Assembly: GCA_947034885.2 (NCBI GenBank)
Contig: OX344755.2
Span: 374,501 to 438,500, forward strand
Source of the DNA: Thuidium tamariscinum
Taxonomy: Eukaryota > Streptophyta > Bryopsida > Hypnales > Thuidiaceae
Length of the DNA stretch: 64,000 nucleotides
Reading direction: 5' to 3'
Below are positions 38,151-51,100 of the stretch, one piece after another. The translations under genes and the position numbers were made by a program. Position 1 is the first letter of the stretch; the number at the start of each line of letters is the position of its first letter. The notes below the pieces were generated by a model, which had not been told where the DNA came from, searched no databases, and saw nothing but the letters and a program-made list of their open reading frames with translations.

Positions 38151-38409
38151 CGTGAGGGCAAATTCATTAGAGTAAAGAGTCTCTATATTGCATCATAAAC
38201 AATACTCCTGTTAGACATATTTCCTCCAGAACTAACCAAAGCATAAGGAAATCATAGTGAGCTGAAACTAAAGAAGCAGAAATCCAACAAAGCTTCTCAC
38301 GACCTTGGAAACAAGAAAATTATTATACCCATTAGACAAGTCGTAAGATTTCATACACCGGAGATGATCATACAAACACTATCCGTTTCAGTCAATGAAT
38401 AGGATTGCC

Positions 38410-39273
38410 GACTCGAGGATATTGTCAGGAAATTCAAAATAAGTTGTCAATCAAAAACATCAGAAGAATCTGTAACATTCAGGCTTTCTAGCCCTGTACA
38501 CAACGATCGAATCAATTAATAGTCGCAAGGACTTTATTTTTCTAAGAGTAGAGTATCCTTAAGCTGAGGATAATCTGCTCGATAGAGTGACATGCAAATA
38601 CTACTACCCTTCCGCTATAAAAGGCCATTCTCTATTTCACAAAATATCCTCGAGTCGAGGATGATCTGATTGATGAAGAATTATACAAATACTCTCACCT
38701 TGGCATTTTTGAAGACCATTTCATTTTTCATATGGTATCCTTGAGTTGAGGATAACCTAATTGATAGATGTTTGTCTAAATTCAAATATAGAAATTTATC
38801 TTTGATTTTTAAAATATCCTCGCCTCGAAGATACTCTGATTGACAGACTACTGAACAACTCTACTTGCATTCAATCATTAGAGATCGCTCGGTTATTCAC
38901 ATATTATCCTCGAGTCAAGGATAATCTAATTATCATATTAATATATATTTCTACTAATTTTATGATAGTAATTTTCAATATGAAAGTTAATGGTATCCTC
39001 AAGTCGAGGATAACTTGATAGCTATGAGCTAATACAAATATTGCTTTAAAGGTATTTCTTCAGATCAGATTCAAAATGTCATACTATTCTCAACTCAAGG
39101 ATAATTTGATTGGACTAGGACTATTACCATTAGAATAATTGGACTATATCCTTGACTCAAGGATAAAATATATAGTTGCCAATTGGATGCTTTATATTAA
39201 TTGGTATGCTCTTGCAAATTAGGTATAATAATGACTCGACATCTTAGGTGAGATTATCCTCGAGTCGAGGATA
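38410..39273. repeat. Array of about ten 19-bp palindromes at about 90-bp spacing
   Basis: Copies of the dyad TATCCTCGAGTCGAGGATA occur at 38554, 38645, 38736, 38815, 38905, 38994, 39085, 39147 and 39255, with a half-copy at about 38410. Most intervals are 89-91 bp. The sequence between copies is only weakly alike, while the palindrome stays recognisable. The period suggests descent from a 90-bp tandem repeat whose palindromic core is best conserved. It is not a CRISPR array; this is a plant genome and spacers are related to each other. Confidence 0.85.
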
Positions 39274-40309
39274 CTTCGTACGTCATCAACATAACATGTT
39301 CCATTAAATCCGGCATCATTGTAGCGGCTATACCTTAAGTCATGTGATACTGCAATGCGACACAGATCAATGCTCTATAATCAAAATTCAGTGTTTATGA
39401 CAATTACATGAATGCATTCTGCAATACAAAAGCAAATGCGAAACGTATAAGTGAACTAGAGGCCCCATCCAAAAACTATTGTCAATTTAAGAAATTACGT
39501 ACAAGTCAACATTCACATGAATTGAATCTCCTTAGGCATCAACATTACCAATTAGCTATGAGTGAATTGAAGCTAAGTTATTGACTACAACTGAGCGAAA
39601 CAATCTCTTTGCGATACAACCTAATGCAGCTTCACACGCTACCAAACAATTAAAACATACTCCGAAACTGTCTTCACAAATGTCTACCAAATCTATTCTA
39701 TTCACTTCTCAAGAGACATTGAGCATTGCATGATGAAACGATTCAAGACACATCAAACAACAAATGCATCACAACATGCCTTAATCTGAGAGAGGGCGTA
39801 CAACACAAAACAACAATATAATGGCAACCAAGACAATGAAATTGAGAGAGGGGGAAAGTGAATGCGAGCAGCAAGGTGTATGGGCACAAACAGCTATTCC
39901 TTGCAGGAGCGGACGTACATGTACAAAATCCTCTTTCATTAAAGAAGGCACGCTGTCATTCCTAAAGTGCGTCTTTTTTCAGTGACCACCACATGCTCTA
40001 AAGGAATATAGTAGCGCCTAAAACTGGACTACAAATAGTCTTTGGAAAATGACAGCCTAAAAATGCTAGAAAAAGGTGTTACTATTATAAGTAAAGAAAG
40101 AATGTCAGAGATGTCATCCTCCGCTGAAAATATTAAATAGTATTTTACAAAACAATAGCTAGCAGGTATGGCGAAATAATATATAAGATCAAGATGACAA
40201 AATGTTGACTATCACCTATATATTCTTCCAACGACAGTTCTGGCACAACCCATTCGATCACCAATGGAGCTTGGTTGCATAAGTAAATGACAAAACGATA
40301 CACTAGTGA
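39274..40309. other. Intergenic DNA without recognised features
   Basis: Base composition is less AT-extreme than the neighbouring repeats, but I find no supported gene, repeat or RNA. Confidence 0.5.
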
Positions 40310-40690
40310 TTAGAAGTCATTCAACCAACAAAATTTGTAATTGTTCGAGTCATATTTCGATTTGGAATTGAGATTCCAACTGAAAGGCTCCAGTGCATCC
40401 TCATCTTCCTCGCCTACAGAATTCTCCTCGTCTTCCAAATTCACCTCGTCCTCCAAACTCTTCTCTTCAATCTCCTCCTCCTCATCTGCCTCGTCGTCCA
40501 CCTCGTCGTTCGCCTCCTCATCCATCTTGCTATCATTACTCTCAAAGAAAAGAAAGTTGCACTTGGATGGGTAGGGAGAATTGAAAGCAATATTAAACTT
40601 TCTTTTCTTCCTACTCTTTGCATCAGTAGTCACCTTGCATTTAGTGCCATTGGTAAGGCAACTATCACAATCTGACATTCCTTCTCTCAT
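40310..40690 (-). CDS. Possible small acidic protein
   Basis: A single open frame of about 126 residues from the ATG at 40690 (a second ATG at 40678). It has a Cys-containing start (MSDCDSC), a basic KSRKKRK patch, then a long Asp/Glu-rich tract and a Ser/Asn-rich end. The acidic tract comes from a GAG/GAC-rich low-complexity DNA stretch (40390-40520), which can generate long open frames by chance. No homologous family recognised. Confidence 0.3.
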   Translation of the reverse strand: MREGMSDCDSCLTNGTKCKVTTDAKSRKKRKFNIAFNSPYPSKCNFLFFESNDSKMDEEANDEVDDEADEEEEIEEKSLEDEVNLEDEENSVGEEDEDALEPFSWNLNSKSKYDSNNYKFCWLNDF

Positions 40691-41986
40691 TTCAAAGAAA
40701 TAATAAACTACAACTTGAAGAACTAGTAAAAACAATCACTTCTCACTTCCTTCTCAAAAGTTTTATCTTGGCTATTAATGTCTCAAGTTATTGAATGCAA
40801 CATTACTCAAGTTCCTGTATGAATATTTTGGGCTTAAGAGCTTCTAAACATCTCCTACAACTCTTACAACACACAACTCAAATGAAGAGAAGATTAAGAA
40901 TGAAAGAATGAATTAGAAGACTTACTTTACCTAGCATTTCACTCCGTCCCGGCCCATTACCATCATGATTGTTAGACTTGATGTTTTGAGGTCTAGGCAC
41001 TTGATTTCATTTATTACAACTTAATACCACTTTGAAATTTTCTTTAGACTGGGCCTTGACGTACCTTAATTTAGTCCCCTAACAACTTCAGAAGACGGCG
41101 CTCTCATATTGATTTGACGGTTTGGGCTCTAAGTGTTTCATTTCCTAAAGTACTTCTTCCATTTTCATATTCATTGTGAAGCTTTGGGCTCCAGACTCAT
41201 GAATTCATTCATTAATCTCAAGTACTTTTTGAAAAAAGATTCAATTTAGGCACTGCACAAGTTAAACCAAATAAAAAACTACTACCCTTTTTCTTGTCCT
41301 CCTATTTAAATTGAATTATGTTGTATAAATATTGATAATTCAATATTCAAAACCCAAAATCTTATTGTTAAAACATAACCTTTGTATTCAAAGGGATTGG
41401 TTTATAAAAGAGTGAAAAGGTAATTACAACATTGTATCTTTTAACCTCAAAAAGACTGTACAAAAATTTAGAATTTAAAAAAAAATTGACTTTCCATTTT
41501 CAAGAAATCCTTATACAATTATAAACTCCCAATTGTAAGGATATGGAGAACACCCCTTAGAGAGAATCACAAAGTACAATTTCATTTTAAAAGACTTCAT
41601 CACAAAGGTATACGTCCTCACCTTAAACTTTTCTTTTGAAACCCTATATTTTGCTTGAAGGAATTAAAATCAAGTTGGAGAAAGGAAACAAAAAGATTTG
41701 GAAAATATAATAAATTTTTTATGCTCTAAGTAGGATGAATACTTATTTCATCTTCGAAAATTGCATACAACTTCAATTGAAAAAAAATTCACCTAGACAT
41801 TTATGTTTTTTTGATGCTGCAGTAAAGAGCAATTCGAAAACATGAGTGTTTATTCAGGTCTTTGCTCCTGAAAAAGTCCTCGAGGGTTATAATAGAATGA
41901 CGAGTTGCAGCTTGCCACCCGAATTAGGGTATCTGAAATCATGGAGGTCTGTGGTAGATGATAACTAACACCAAAGCCCATAGTAA
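40691..41986. other. AT-rich intergenic DNA
   Basis: No supported gene. A phrase resembling 'cttgggctccaga' recurs at about 40981, 41123 and 41187, possibly an old degenerate repeat. Confidence 0.45.
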
Positions 41987-42140
41987 TCAATCAAAATCAT
42001 CAGCGAACCAGTCTTGGGAACACTGTAATCCAGCAGCGGCTCCCGTAGTCCATACAGGCACCACCCAGGTCTCTTTCGTCCTCATCTTCTGAATCTGTAT
42101 CTTGAAGGCCATGACAAAGCTCTTGGTTCTAGAGACCCAA
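41987..42140 (-). other. Possible coding exon, gene unassigned
   Basis: On the minus strand two frames stay open here. One ends at a stop at 41987 with the C-terminus GLQCSQDWFADDFD. The other has a Cys/Asp-rich reading. GC content is locally high and an acceptor-like 'ctctag' precedes it. It may be a 3' exon of an alternative transcript of the zinc-finger gene upstream, or of a separate gene. Confidence 0.25.
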
Positions 42141-42577
42141 TCATTAACCACTCTACATTATCTTTTAATACATCACCAAAATAACAGAAAATGGAAATCA
42201 GACAGCTAACAACAGTAAAAGGTACCAGTAGTTTCTTTACCTAAGATCAGAGACCATCTTGTGAAGTCCCAATCGTATTTGTATGCTTTTTGTACAATAA
42301 TAAACGAAAACAGAAGTCTCTATTCAAGTTTCCAAGTAAAACATTCGAAGAAATCTGGGTACTAGCGAAACGGCAAAATTACTCACAGGCCGTCAATCGT
42401 AAAAATGAAACATTGGCCGTTCGAATGTTGTACCATCCGGTTAGACCAAAACTTCGCATCAATACGTTTGAGCACCTATCTAGGTTGAACTGGCCGAAAG
42501 CTCGTTGTGAGCTCAGAAATTTTGTCCAGCATGACGAGTAGTACTCTTGGCTAGTTTCAAGTATCGGTGCTATACTG

Positions 42578-44289
42578 TCAATATCCATCGACGCCATGTG
42601 GAAATGTAACGCACTTAAACACTTTGCATTGTGTGCAGATAACAACACCAGCCTGCAACATGAATACACGTCGAGATACAGTCAAGACAATCATTCTTCG
42701 AGGGCAGCTCGCAATTTCTAAGCATCCTCAAAAAGATAAATATCATTCCAACATATACAACTCTTCAGTTTCGGCTTCTAAATGGAAAACAGTTAACTAA
42801 TGCTGATTAGTGATTCTGTTAGTTTTCGTCTGTTGATGAAATGGAAATCCTGCACACCCATGATTTAGTTCATTACGAGAGGATATGTCATATCTTGCAT
42901 GAGAGGAAAATCATTACGGTAGATGCAAGACGGCGAGATAAATTTTAACCTACCTACCACAATGCAAGTGAAAACTACGCTCATTAAGATTTAGTATTAG
43001 TACTAAAGAAATACGGAGTAATAAACTTGTGAAACTGGTCGAGTTTGGTAGTGAGAACAAACTGGTTACAAATCTGGCTTTCATGTTCAGGAGGAAGTCA
43101 AGAAGCAAAGAGTGCGTTCGGAGAAACTCACAGCTCGACAAGAAGGACATCTTCTATAAAATTTATTAGCTCTCACTTGCACATTGGTTTTCTGCCCTTT
43201 GCAAAAATCGCATACCGTCCATCCTTTTCCATTACATGTATCACAAGGCAAATTGGGACCATCTTCATTCTCCACCTGCCACAATCGCACAAGCAGAAGA
43301 TTATACACTGCATGCGCAAAGACTTTCGACAATTTGGGCATGAAGTGTTCCTAAGAACTGAAAATATAATACACCGTAATATGATAAGCTCAGAGGATTA
43401 CAAGCGCACCAGCGCACCGGCCTAAGTTCTTTCCAACAAATTTTGTTTTCTAAGAAATCCAGAAATGGAAGGGGGGAATATGAAGCTCAGAGAACCGAAG
43501 AACACTTTAACCATAGCGGTTTTCTCTGCGTTGAGCTGTCGCAGACCGTCCGCATTACAGTACGCAAGATGAATTTCTTATGAGTAATGAATCGTTAATG
43601 AAAACTCCAAAATGAATCGTTTGCCCACCAGCCATTCCTGGCGCCGATCTGCTCGGTGTGTACTCCAATTTCAAGACACGTGAAATGACTTACCAATCAG
43701 TTAACCCAAATCCATCAAAGGCCAAATAGGATTTAATCCAATACTTTGACGAAATCGGAGTGAAAACCCTGCAACACGTGGGCAACAATTGGACAACCGA
43801 CCTTTTTGTCGGCCACGTCCCCCCATAACCCTGCGACTTACACTCCAATAATAAATAGGCTAAGCATTTAAATTTGATAATGCAAGCACTGATTCCTACT
43901 GGATTGCCAGCAGTAATCCAATATGCAATAAGGAAGTGCGTCGCTCAAAGCACTTGGCATTAACAATAGGCATACTCGCAGCAGAAATTTCAACGAGTCG
44001 AAGCCATAAACCAAGCCTCGCAATCTCTCTTCCTGCCAATAAAATCGAAGAGTTCAGGCGCAAAATGGGTTCTCACCGGGGGAACAACGACTTCGGATCC
44101 AGTTGCTGCACGCGGAATCCCGACCCGCCTGACCGCGAAACGCTTTTCAAGTTCCCCAGTCACCAAATGCGTCACACTGCGCCAATTCGAACGGGAAAGA
44201 ATGCAGCTAGAAGAGGAGGATGGAAAGGAGGAGGAAATGCAATGAAGCGCCGACGAGGCCAGATGATGCTGCACAGGCGTCGGTGCCAT
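42578..44289 (-). CDS. DnaJ-type Cys-rich zinc-finger protein, probably plastid-targeted
   Basis: Three exons: 44077-44289, 43132-43275 and 42578-42652, all phase 0, giving 143 residues. Residues 1 to about 60 are Ser/Ala/Arg-rich, like an organelle transit peptide. The rest carries four CxxC motifs in DnaJ cysteine-rich order: CDTCNGKG (82-89), CDFCKG (93-98), CPSC (114-117) and CTQC (125-128), followed by KVFKCVTFP. There is no J domain. Plant proteins of this build act as thiol or zinc chaperones for plastid proteins (BSD2 and related families); the exact orthologue is not fixed. The ATG at 44289 is the first in frame. Confidence 0.85.
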
Positions 44290-45167
44290 CGCTGGGAGCT
44301 GCAATTTGCTATGGTCTGCCGGACACACAATTTCAGAAGACGACCCTATACCCGCAGTACCGGCTTATCCAACGGTCTTAGGGAAAAGTCCTATAGCCGT
44401 TTCCCCTGCTCAGCGGTTATGCTTACCACAAATTCTGAGACGAATCTCCCTTCATCAAATACTGGGACTGCCTCTCCTGCCACTGAGATATATTCATTTC
44501 TGTGTAGAAACCCTCTATTTCACCAGGATTGATAACTCTCTTAATGACTCACCTTGGAGACGCATATATCATATTGATTGTTATCGCACAACCCCGAACT
44601 GAAAGTCCCCTACCATGCAAGGTCGTCTACTCGCATCGATCTTGGAATCAAAGTTTGAGATTTTACAACTGCTGAACGAGTGTGAACTTTCTGATCCGAA
44701 CACATGTGATTGAAACTTTGTGTGATTGCATCTGTTAAATGAGCAGTATTCCTAATAGTGCTTCGAAGGATACCAGCGAAGGAATTTGGGAGAAGCTTCA
44801 GAATTTGCCAGTCGACAACAGATACCGTATATTATCTGAAGATTTCGACTCCAAGCTATGCGCATCAGAAGTTACGCCCCAAGACAGCCTTCACTGCTCA
44901 TTTCAAGCTTTGCAGAATTTTCTCTATGGCTGCATCAGGTTGAGGTATCTTAAATGTTAGCGCTTGGTTGATCTGCCTCGAGCTGTATGCACAAGTAAAT
45001 GACGATTCCTAAAGCTACGAATTGCCGGGAGGCATTTGTTGTGTAGCTTGTGTTTCCCAGGGCGCATCAATATGGGAGAGATTTGGAGCAGAGGAAGGGG
45101 TTTCCTTCATATATAAATTTCAGAGGTATAATACAAGATGGTTTTAAATAAAGCTCTGGGAAGAAAT
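44290..45167. promoter_or_regulatory. Promoter side of the zinc-finger gene and 3' flank of remorin
   Basis: Both flanking genes are on the minus strand. The DNA next to 44289 should carry the zinc-finger gene's promoter, and that next to 45168 the remorin 3' UTR. No specific motif identified. Confidence 0.5.
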
Positions 45168-48100
45168 TCACTGTATGTATGACTGAAAAGGTACTAAGCG
45201 TGATGCGAAACAACCCATAGTAGTAGGAGCGCTGCCGGTCTGCCGGATGTATTCGGCTCGGTGCTTGGCTTTTGTAGCATGTTCGTCGCGAAAGGCCTCC
45301 GCTGCAGCTCTCATGTCTTCAGCTTTCCGATTGACAGCTGCAATTTGATTTGACATCTTCTGGCTTGCACTCTCGTGCAATTTTTCGAGTTTCGTCTGCA
45401 CGGAGAATATTATCACCTCAGCAAATGCCGTAGGACGTGGTAAACAGTATGTGTGAAATGAAAGGGTAATTCAGAGACTTTCTGGTAAGTTCACGAACCT
45501 CCGTCTTCCTCATCCGTGCCTCTGCTTTCGCTTTTTGATGCTCCTCCCAGGCCTTGATCCTGGTTTCCTCTTGATGGAATCTGAAGAAACAAATAACAGC
45601 GATACCCATTACTTGGGAGATATAAAGATGTCCTTATCATTCCTTAAGAAGCCATTGGCAAGAGAAAAAATAGAAAACCGTAGGCGAATTCTTTGTTACA
45701 AAGATAAAAGAGTCTCATTTGCAAATCAAATAGACGTTTGACCAGGAATCAACAGATTGAAGTGGAGCGCTCGCTGATATAGCTAGTGTAAGGACAAGGT
45801 GGCCGTTAAGAAAGAAGTCCAATCGATGAGTTACAGCACGATAAATTGAATAGACGTCAAGATGATGCCCATAGTGAGAAAATGTTGATTTGATTGCGGA
45901 CTCATCTTCCAATTATTACACACTTGTTGCTTGGCACACATATATTTGCCTCAGAGAGCTTGGTAAACCATGCAACTAAGTGAAATTTAGACACATTTGC
46001 AATTCCATCTAAAAAAGGATTGGACCAATTTGCATGGAACAATCACTCTCCACTTCAGAAATTTGCAGGTCTGAAATCTATCAGAGAGCAATGATAACGG
46101 GCTGTAGTTATATCAGTGCTGAAGAGAAAGATCATAGTACCTGGCAGTATATTTGGCACGCTCAGCTTCCTCCCAGGCTAAAGCCCAGGCCTCAAAAGGA
46201 CGAGTCTGTATCTCCCCACAATCTTGGGTTCTTAAACACGTTGCACTTTCCGCCTCCTCCTCTTCTCTTGTGCTCCAGTTCAAGTTTCTGTCCAAAGTGG
46301 GATGAGGCTGAGAACTTGGATTGCGACGCCCGAGTTTTTCCGTTTGGTGATTCTGGAGGTCGAGCATGTCCGCGTTAGCAGGTGAAAGTATAGATGCAGT
46401 TCTGCGGGAGTGGCCTGGAGTGTTGTGTCTGCTTGGAGAAATATTAAGTACTCCGACAGCTTCACTTCTTGAGAGCCGAACACTGGGATTGGGAGTCATC
46501 TGCGTGCCCATGTCTCTGTAGTGTGAATTGAACTGCGCAGTTTCAGTGCCAGACTCCCTTACAGATATGGAGCTAGGGAAATCGGAAAGCGACGTAGAGT
46601 GTGGACCATTGTAGATGATGTCTGGAAGACAAACGGTGAGTAAGTCAGAATTTGGCACAAAATTCTAATAATAGAATATAAGACCCATCACCTATTCAAG
46701 ACGAATCGCTTCATGTGCCACTCTCCACTGTGCCAGTTAAATATGAAATATGTGTGAACACAAAATAAAGATCAACACATTTTGCTGGAACTACTGTACT
46801 AACGTGATATTCCGAACTAGTCGGCATAGAAAGCACAATCGGCTCAAATTGGGACTGGACAGAAATCTACAAACCTTTCACAGGAGCATCGGTAGGAGTT
46901 TCTCCCAGTGGAGTCTTCTCTGTAGGAGGAATAGACACTGGACTTTGCAAAACTTGTGACTCCTTTAGTGACACGGGTGGGGATATCAACTCATCCAATC
47001 TACTGTCCTTCGGCCGCTGAACAAACATGGTGGAGGTAATTATTGAAGTATCTCCTCTCTTGTCTGGATCAGACCTTGATGACAACCTAACGTCTACACA
47101 TTTTGCACCTGCTCGTAGTCTTTTAGGGAGATCATTGACTGGGGGACTCTTCACCAGAGAATTTTGAATTGCAGTTTCTATCTGCTGGATATGATCCTTA
47201 ACATTAACTGAGCTTGCGATCCCGCTGTTGATTTGTGAGAAAGAGGAGTCCACGCGTGGCGCGGCAACTTTGGGGCTGTCAAGCTCATTGCACCCTAGCA
47301 CCACTTGTCCTGTGACTGTCAGACGCTTCCCTGCACGAATGGACCACCAAAGTATGAAGCGATTCTTCTGAAAGCATCCTCAGGCTAAAACAGTTCGTGA
47401 AGAATCAGGAGCGATGTCCTCTGATATGAAGCCCTGTGCGAGGATGATTACATGACAGTCCCACCATTCACGTCCAGAGAAGATGTCCGGAAGACCAAAA
47501 CAGCATTTGTTTTCCACAGGGAGCTCATATTGGGTTCCCGGTGTTAATTCCCGGTTTATTCCCGGTGAGTCCCATATTTCCCTGTGTATTAGTCGTTGCG
47601 ACATGTGTCCAAATTTCCTGTAAATAGTAAAGTTTTTACAGGTGTTAACTATTTAAGTTCAGTGGGAAATGTGGGACTCAATGGGAAAGAACACCGGGAA
47701 CCTGATATGAGATCCCTGTGTTCTGTTACTGGGGTATGTTATAGAAACTGCTCCACAATGAGCCTTGGAGACCTCAGGATGACCATCTCTTTAAGCCTAA
47801 CTGGGTAAGTCGGGGAATAGTACGTGATCGTTGAATCTTACCAGGTTTCAATGGGCTTGGAGCTGACCCCTGACTAGAACATGCGCTTGAGAGTATTGCT
47901 GAGTCATTGCGACCGGGGCTCGCAATCCACTTGCCAGCATCGTCCCACTTTGACGAAGGTGCTTTTGAACCCTTAGATTTCAATGCTGATCTCTGCTGGG
48001 ATCGACCGCCTGCAATGCTATGCTAATAGGTGTCAATAGGCCATATCTTAGCAGTGTTATGAAGACATGGGTGATTGCAAGAAACATTTGTACTATTTGT

Positions 48101-51100
48101 TGTGTTTTCAGGAGTACTATGAATTTTTTTTCTAAAGTGTTTAATTTAATTTTTTTTTAATTTGAAAAATATAGAATATGCATGTACCTTTGAGAAGAAG
48201 ATACCCTTGAATAAAAAGCATAGAAAAATTCTCTAAGTAGTAGAACTTGAAAAGTGTAAAATCTCAAGAAACTAGGTACTTTAACGTTATAATTTATTAA
48301 AAAATATAATTTTTTTAATAAAAAACTAAAAATGAAAACTTTTAATGATAATTCTATGGAGATGATTATGCAACAAAAAGAACACCAAAATAATGTTTAT
48401 GTCTTTCAAATTGCAAGTAGAAAGGATCTCCTTTTGTGAGCTTGGACCACATGACATAAAATTAACTATTTCTGAAAATCTTTTAAACAATAGCTATAAA
48501 TATATTAAAAGACTACCTCCTAATTTCAGCTCCAAATTTATAAATAGAAAAATACAGAAGGTAAAATAATACAATACAAAATAGTACAATACAATTTTTT
48601 TTTAAATTTTCAAAAAGATTAGATGAAGTCTATAACAGTCATGAGTACCTTACTCATAAATCTCAAGTTGTTCAAGCCAAAACACAAAAGGTATGACCAA
48701 GAAACATATTTGTGTGCACGGTGTGACATTGAAATAATACAAGTGTTTCTTGCAAGCCCACATGAAAAATACAAAGTGACAAATATGAAATTTTTTTTTG
48801 ACAAGAAACTGAAATTCTTCAGGGATCAGTATAAAATCACGTTTATGGCGAGTAACGTCTATCTCCTTCAAAATATACTTTGAATTATTATTAGAGGCTA
48901 CATATGTGAAGAGAAAACAAAACAAATGTTATTAAAGACTAAATATGTCAGGAAGATGAATAATGTGCTTCACAGTGTGTGTCAAGGTGACTCTCCTGTA
49001 CTTTTGTTGTAAGTTGCGCCGCCTAAATTAGAACATTCTGTATCATTTCTACATGCACTCCTGGGAACAGACAATAGAGGGTGCCAAGTTTCGCTCACAT
49101 ACCTATGATGTTAGAGTAAGGACCTTCACTTGCTTGCTTTCTCCTGGTATCCTCTACATTGTCTTCTCCACTATTACTAGATGATATCTCAGCGTCCTGG
49201 TTGCAAATCACAGAATGGGAATCTCGGAATGACAAATCTTTAGGGTGGGACACTTGCAGTTCGTTGTTTCCTCCGGAGTGATGCAGAGCTCCTCCCGATT
49301 GATGCCAGTGAAACGGATCTTGCTGGTGTTTGCCTCCATTTACATTCACGGAGACTTGCTGTTTGTAACCGTTCGAGTGAATAGCTTCCGGAAACATGGG
49401 CAACGGAGACGGGTGGAATTGTCCTGCGCATATGACTTTTTTTTTCAGAATATGGTAAGTAGACCCATAACTCAAAACGAATAAAGACTTGACTAACAGC
49501 ACTACACCGTGACTGGGCAGCTTATATGCAATGATACGGAGTCGAGGCGAGTTTCGTTCTCTTAAGTACTCACCAAAATTTCTGGTGCCGTGATGCTGGT
49601 CACTAGACTTCTTTGAGATTTTTGGAGTTGATTCACTAGGATGTAACCCATTTGATACAACGGATTTCGGGTTCCGTTTGTATTCGGGACTGGCATAATG
49701 ATGTGCGACTGGTTCAGGGTGTGAAGATTCCCGAGAGCAAATGGCTTTCTCTTGAGCACATCCCGATGATTCGCTTGCTGAATCGCTTGGAAGACTTACG
49801 TGACCATTCTTGGATCCCCTGGACATCGTCTGAAGAATTTCTTTATCTAAAGAGTCAAGGGAAAATTCGTGCCTTCTTCCATTATCATTAACTTGATTAA
49901 ATCCACGTCTAACGATATCCGGATTCCGTCCCTTGTTTCTTGCAGAAACTAGTGATTGCCGGCCAAACTCTGCAATTAAATTGTTCGATTAGTACAAATT
50001 GTGAGGAATGCCTAAGTAACTGTCAGAATACTCATCAGATAACCTTGCTAAGTCATACATGTGCCAACCAATCAAACCATATCTGCCAACCTACATTTAA
50101 GGAAAAGAGTAGACAAAAAACAGCTATGAACTTCGGCGAAGTGTAAGATGGTAAGAGAAATAACTGGATATGGAAGAGTGCTCCATAGGTAGTAGCTTTC
50201 GCAATGTGCACAACTCACGCTGGGTGCATTCTTAACATGCTAAAGTCTAGGTCCCGCCGAACTAGGAAAAGGTGTACATTATCCGCTCCCTCGTAAATGT
50301 GCGTACTGAAGCATCAAAGAGTAAACTCGTAAGGCTTTGCTGTCCTCTCATACACATTCAACGGTCAGCAGATCATCACAGACAACTCCACAAACACTCC
50401 TCTTTCATAATTTAAAAGCAACAAACATCTGAGAAAGCTTTGCCCACAGGACAAATAATTGAACAACGTAGAGGGCAGGACGACGGAAAAGAATCCGAAA
50501 AAAGTCTAAGAAAGTAGATCAGAGATCAATTCAATTGACCTCTACGACAGAATAATTATTATTTCCAAGATGACTTTCCTAAACGTCAGTCTGACTTCAG
50601 ATTGCACAAAACTTACTTACATATCAGAGAGCAACGATTTACAAGAGACAGATCTTTCTTCCAGCGTCCATTCACACTCTTGTCAGTCCACCACAGAGTA
50701 TTCGAGTCGAAGATTATGGATCTTCCGAATCTGTCAGCACAAAAGACAACACAACTTCATCATCCAATCCAAGTGCTGAATACAAATAAAACTAGAAAAA
50801 ATTGTACTTCTGCCAAGACCGGTTTTAACTAGATTTGTCTCACTCGAGCCCTCGAGCCTTTCTAGGAAGTGACCTTAATTGGTCAATGCAGTGGTTAGCG
50901 TGACAGGGTGAAAACTTGCTTGTAAGAACTTATAAGTAGGCGAAATTTTCCCTCAAAAGACCATAAAATACCGCTATTATAATGATAAGCGGGTGATGGA
51001 AAATGTAAGTTATACTGAATCAAGTCCATTGAATAATCTTTTTACCATGGAGTGTGTCGACGCAGATTTTCAATAAACTAAAAGGCGATGCTGAAAAGCA

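Noticed and set aside
38410-39273. CRISPR-like repeat-spacer layout
   Set aside because: Spacers are related to one another, repeats are palindromic and diverged, and the surroundings are a plant nuclear genome.
40341-40574. Plus-strand Ser-rich frame
   Set aside because: It is the reverse strand of the Asp/Glu-rich low-complexity tract; triplet-repeat DNA keeps several frames open by chance.
43936-44532. Plus-strand open frame of 198 codons
   Set aside because: It is the antisense shadow of exon 1 of the DnaJ-type zinc-finger gene and its upstream DNA; Arg/His-rich composition and no splice or family support.
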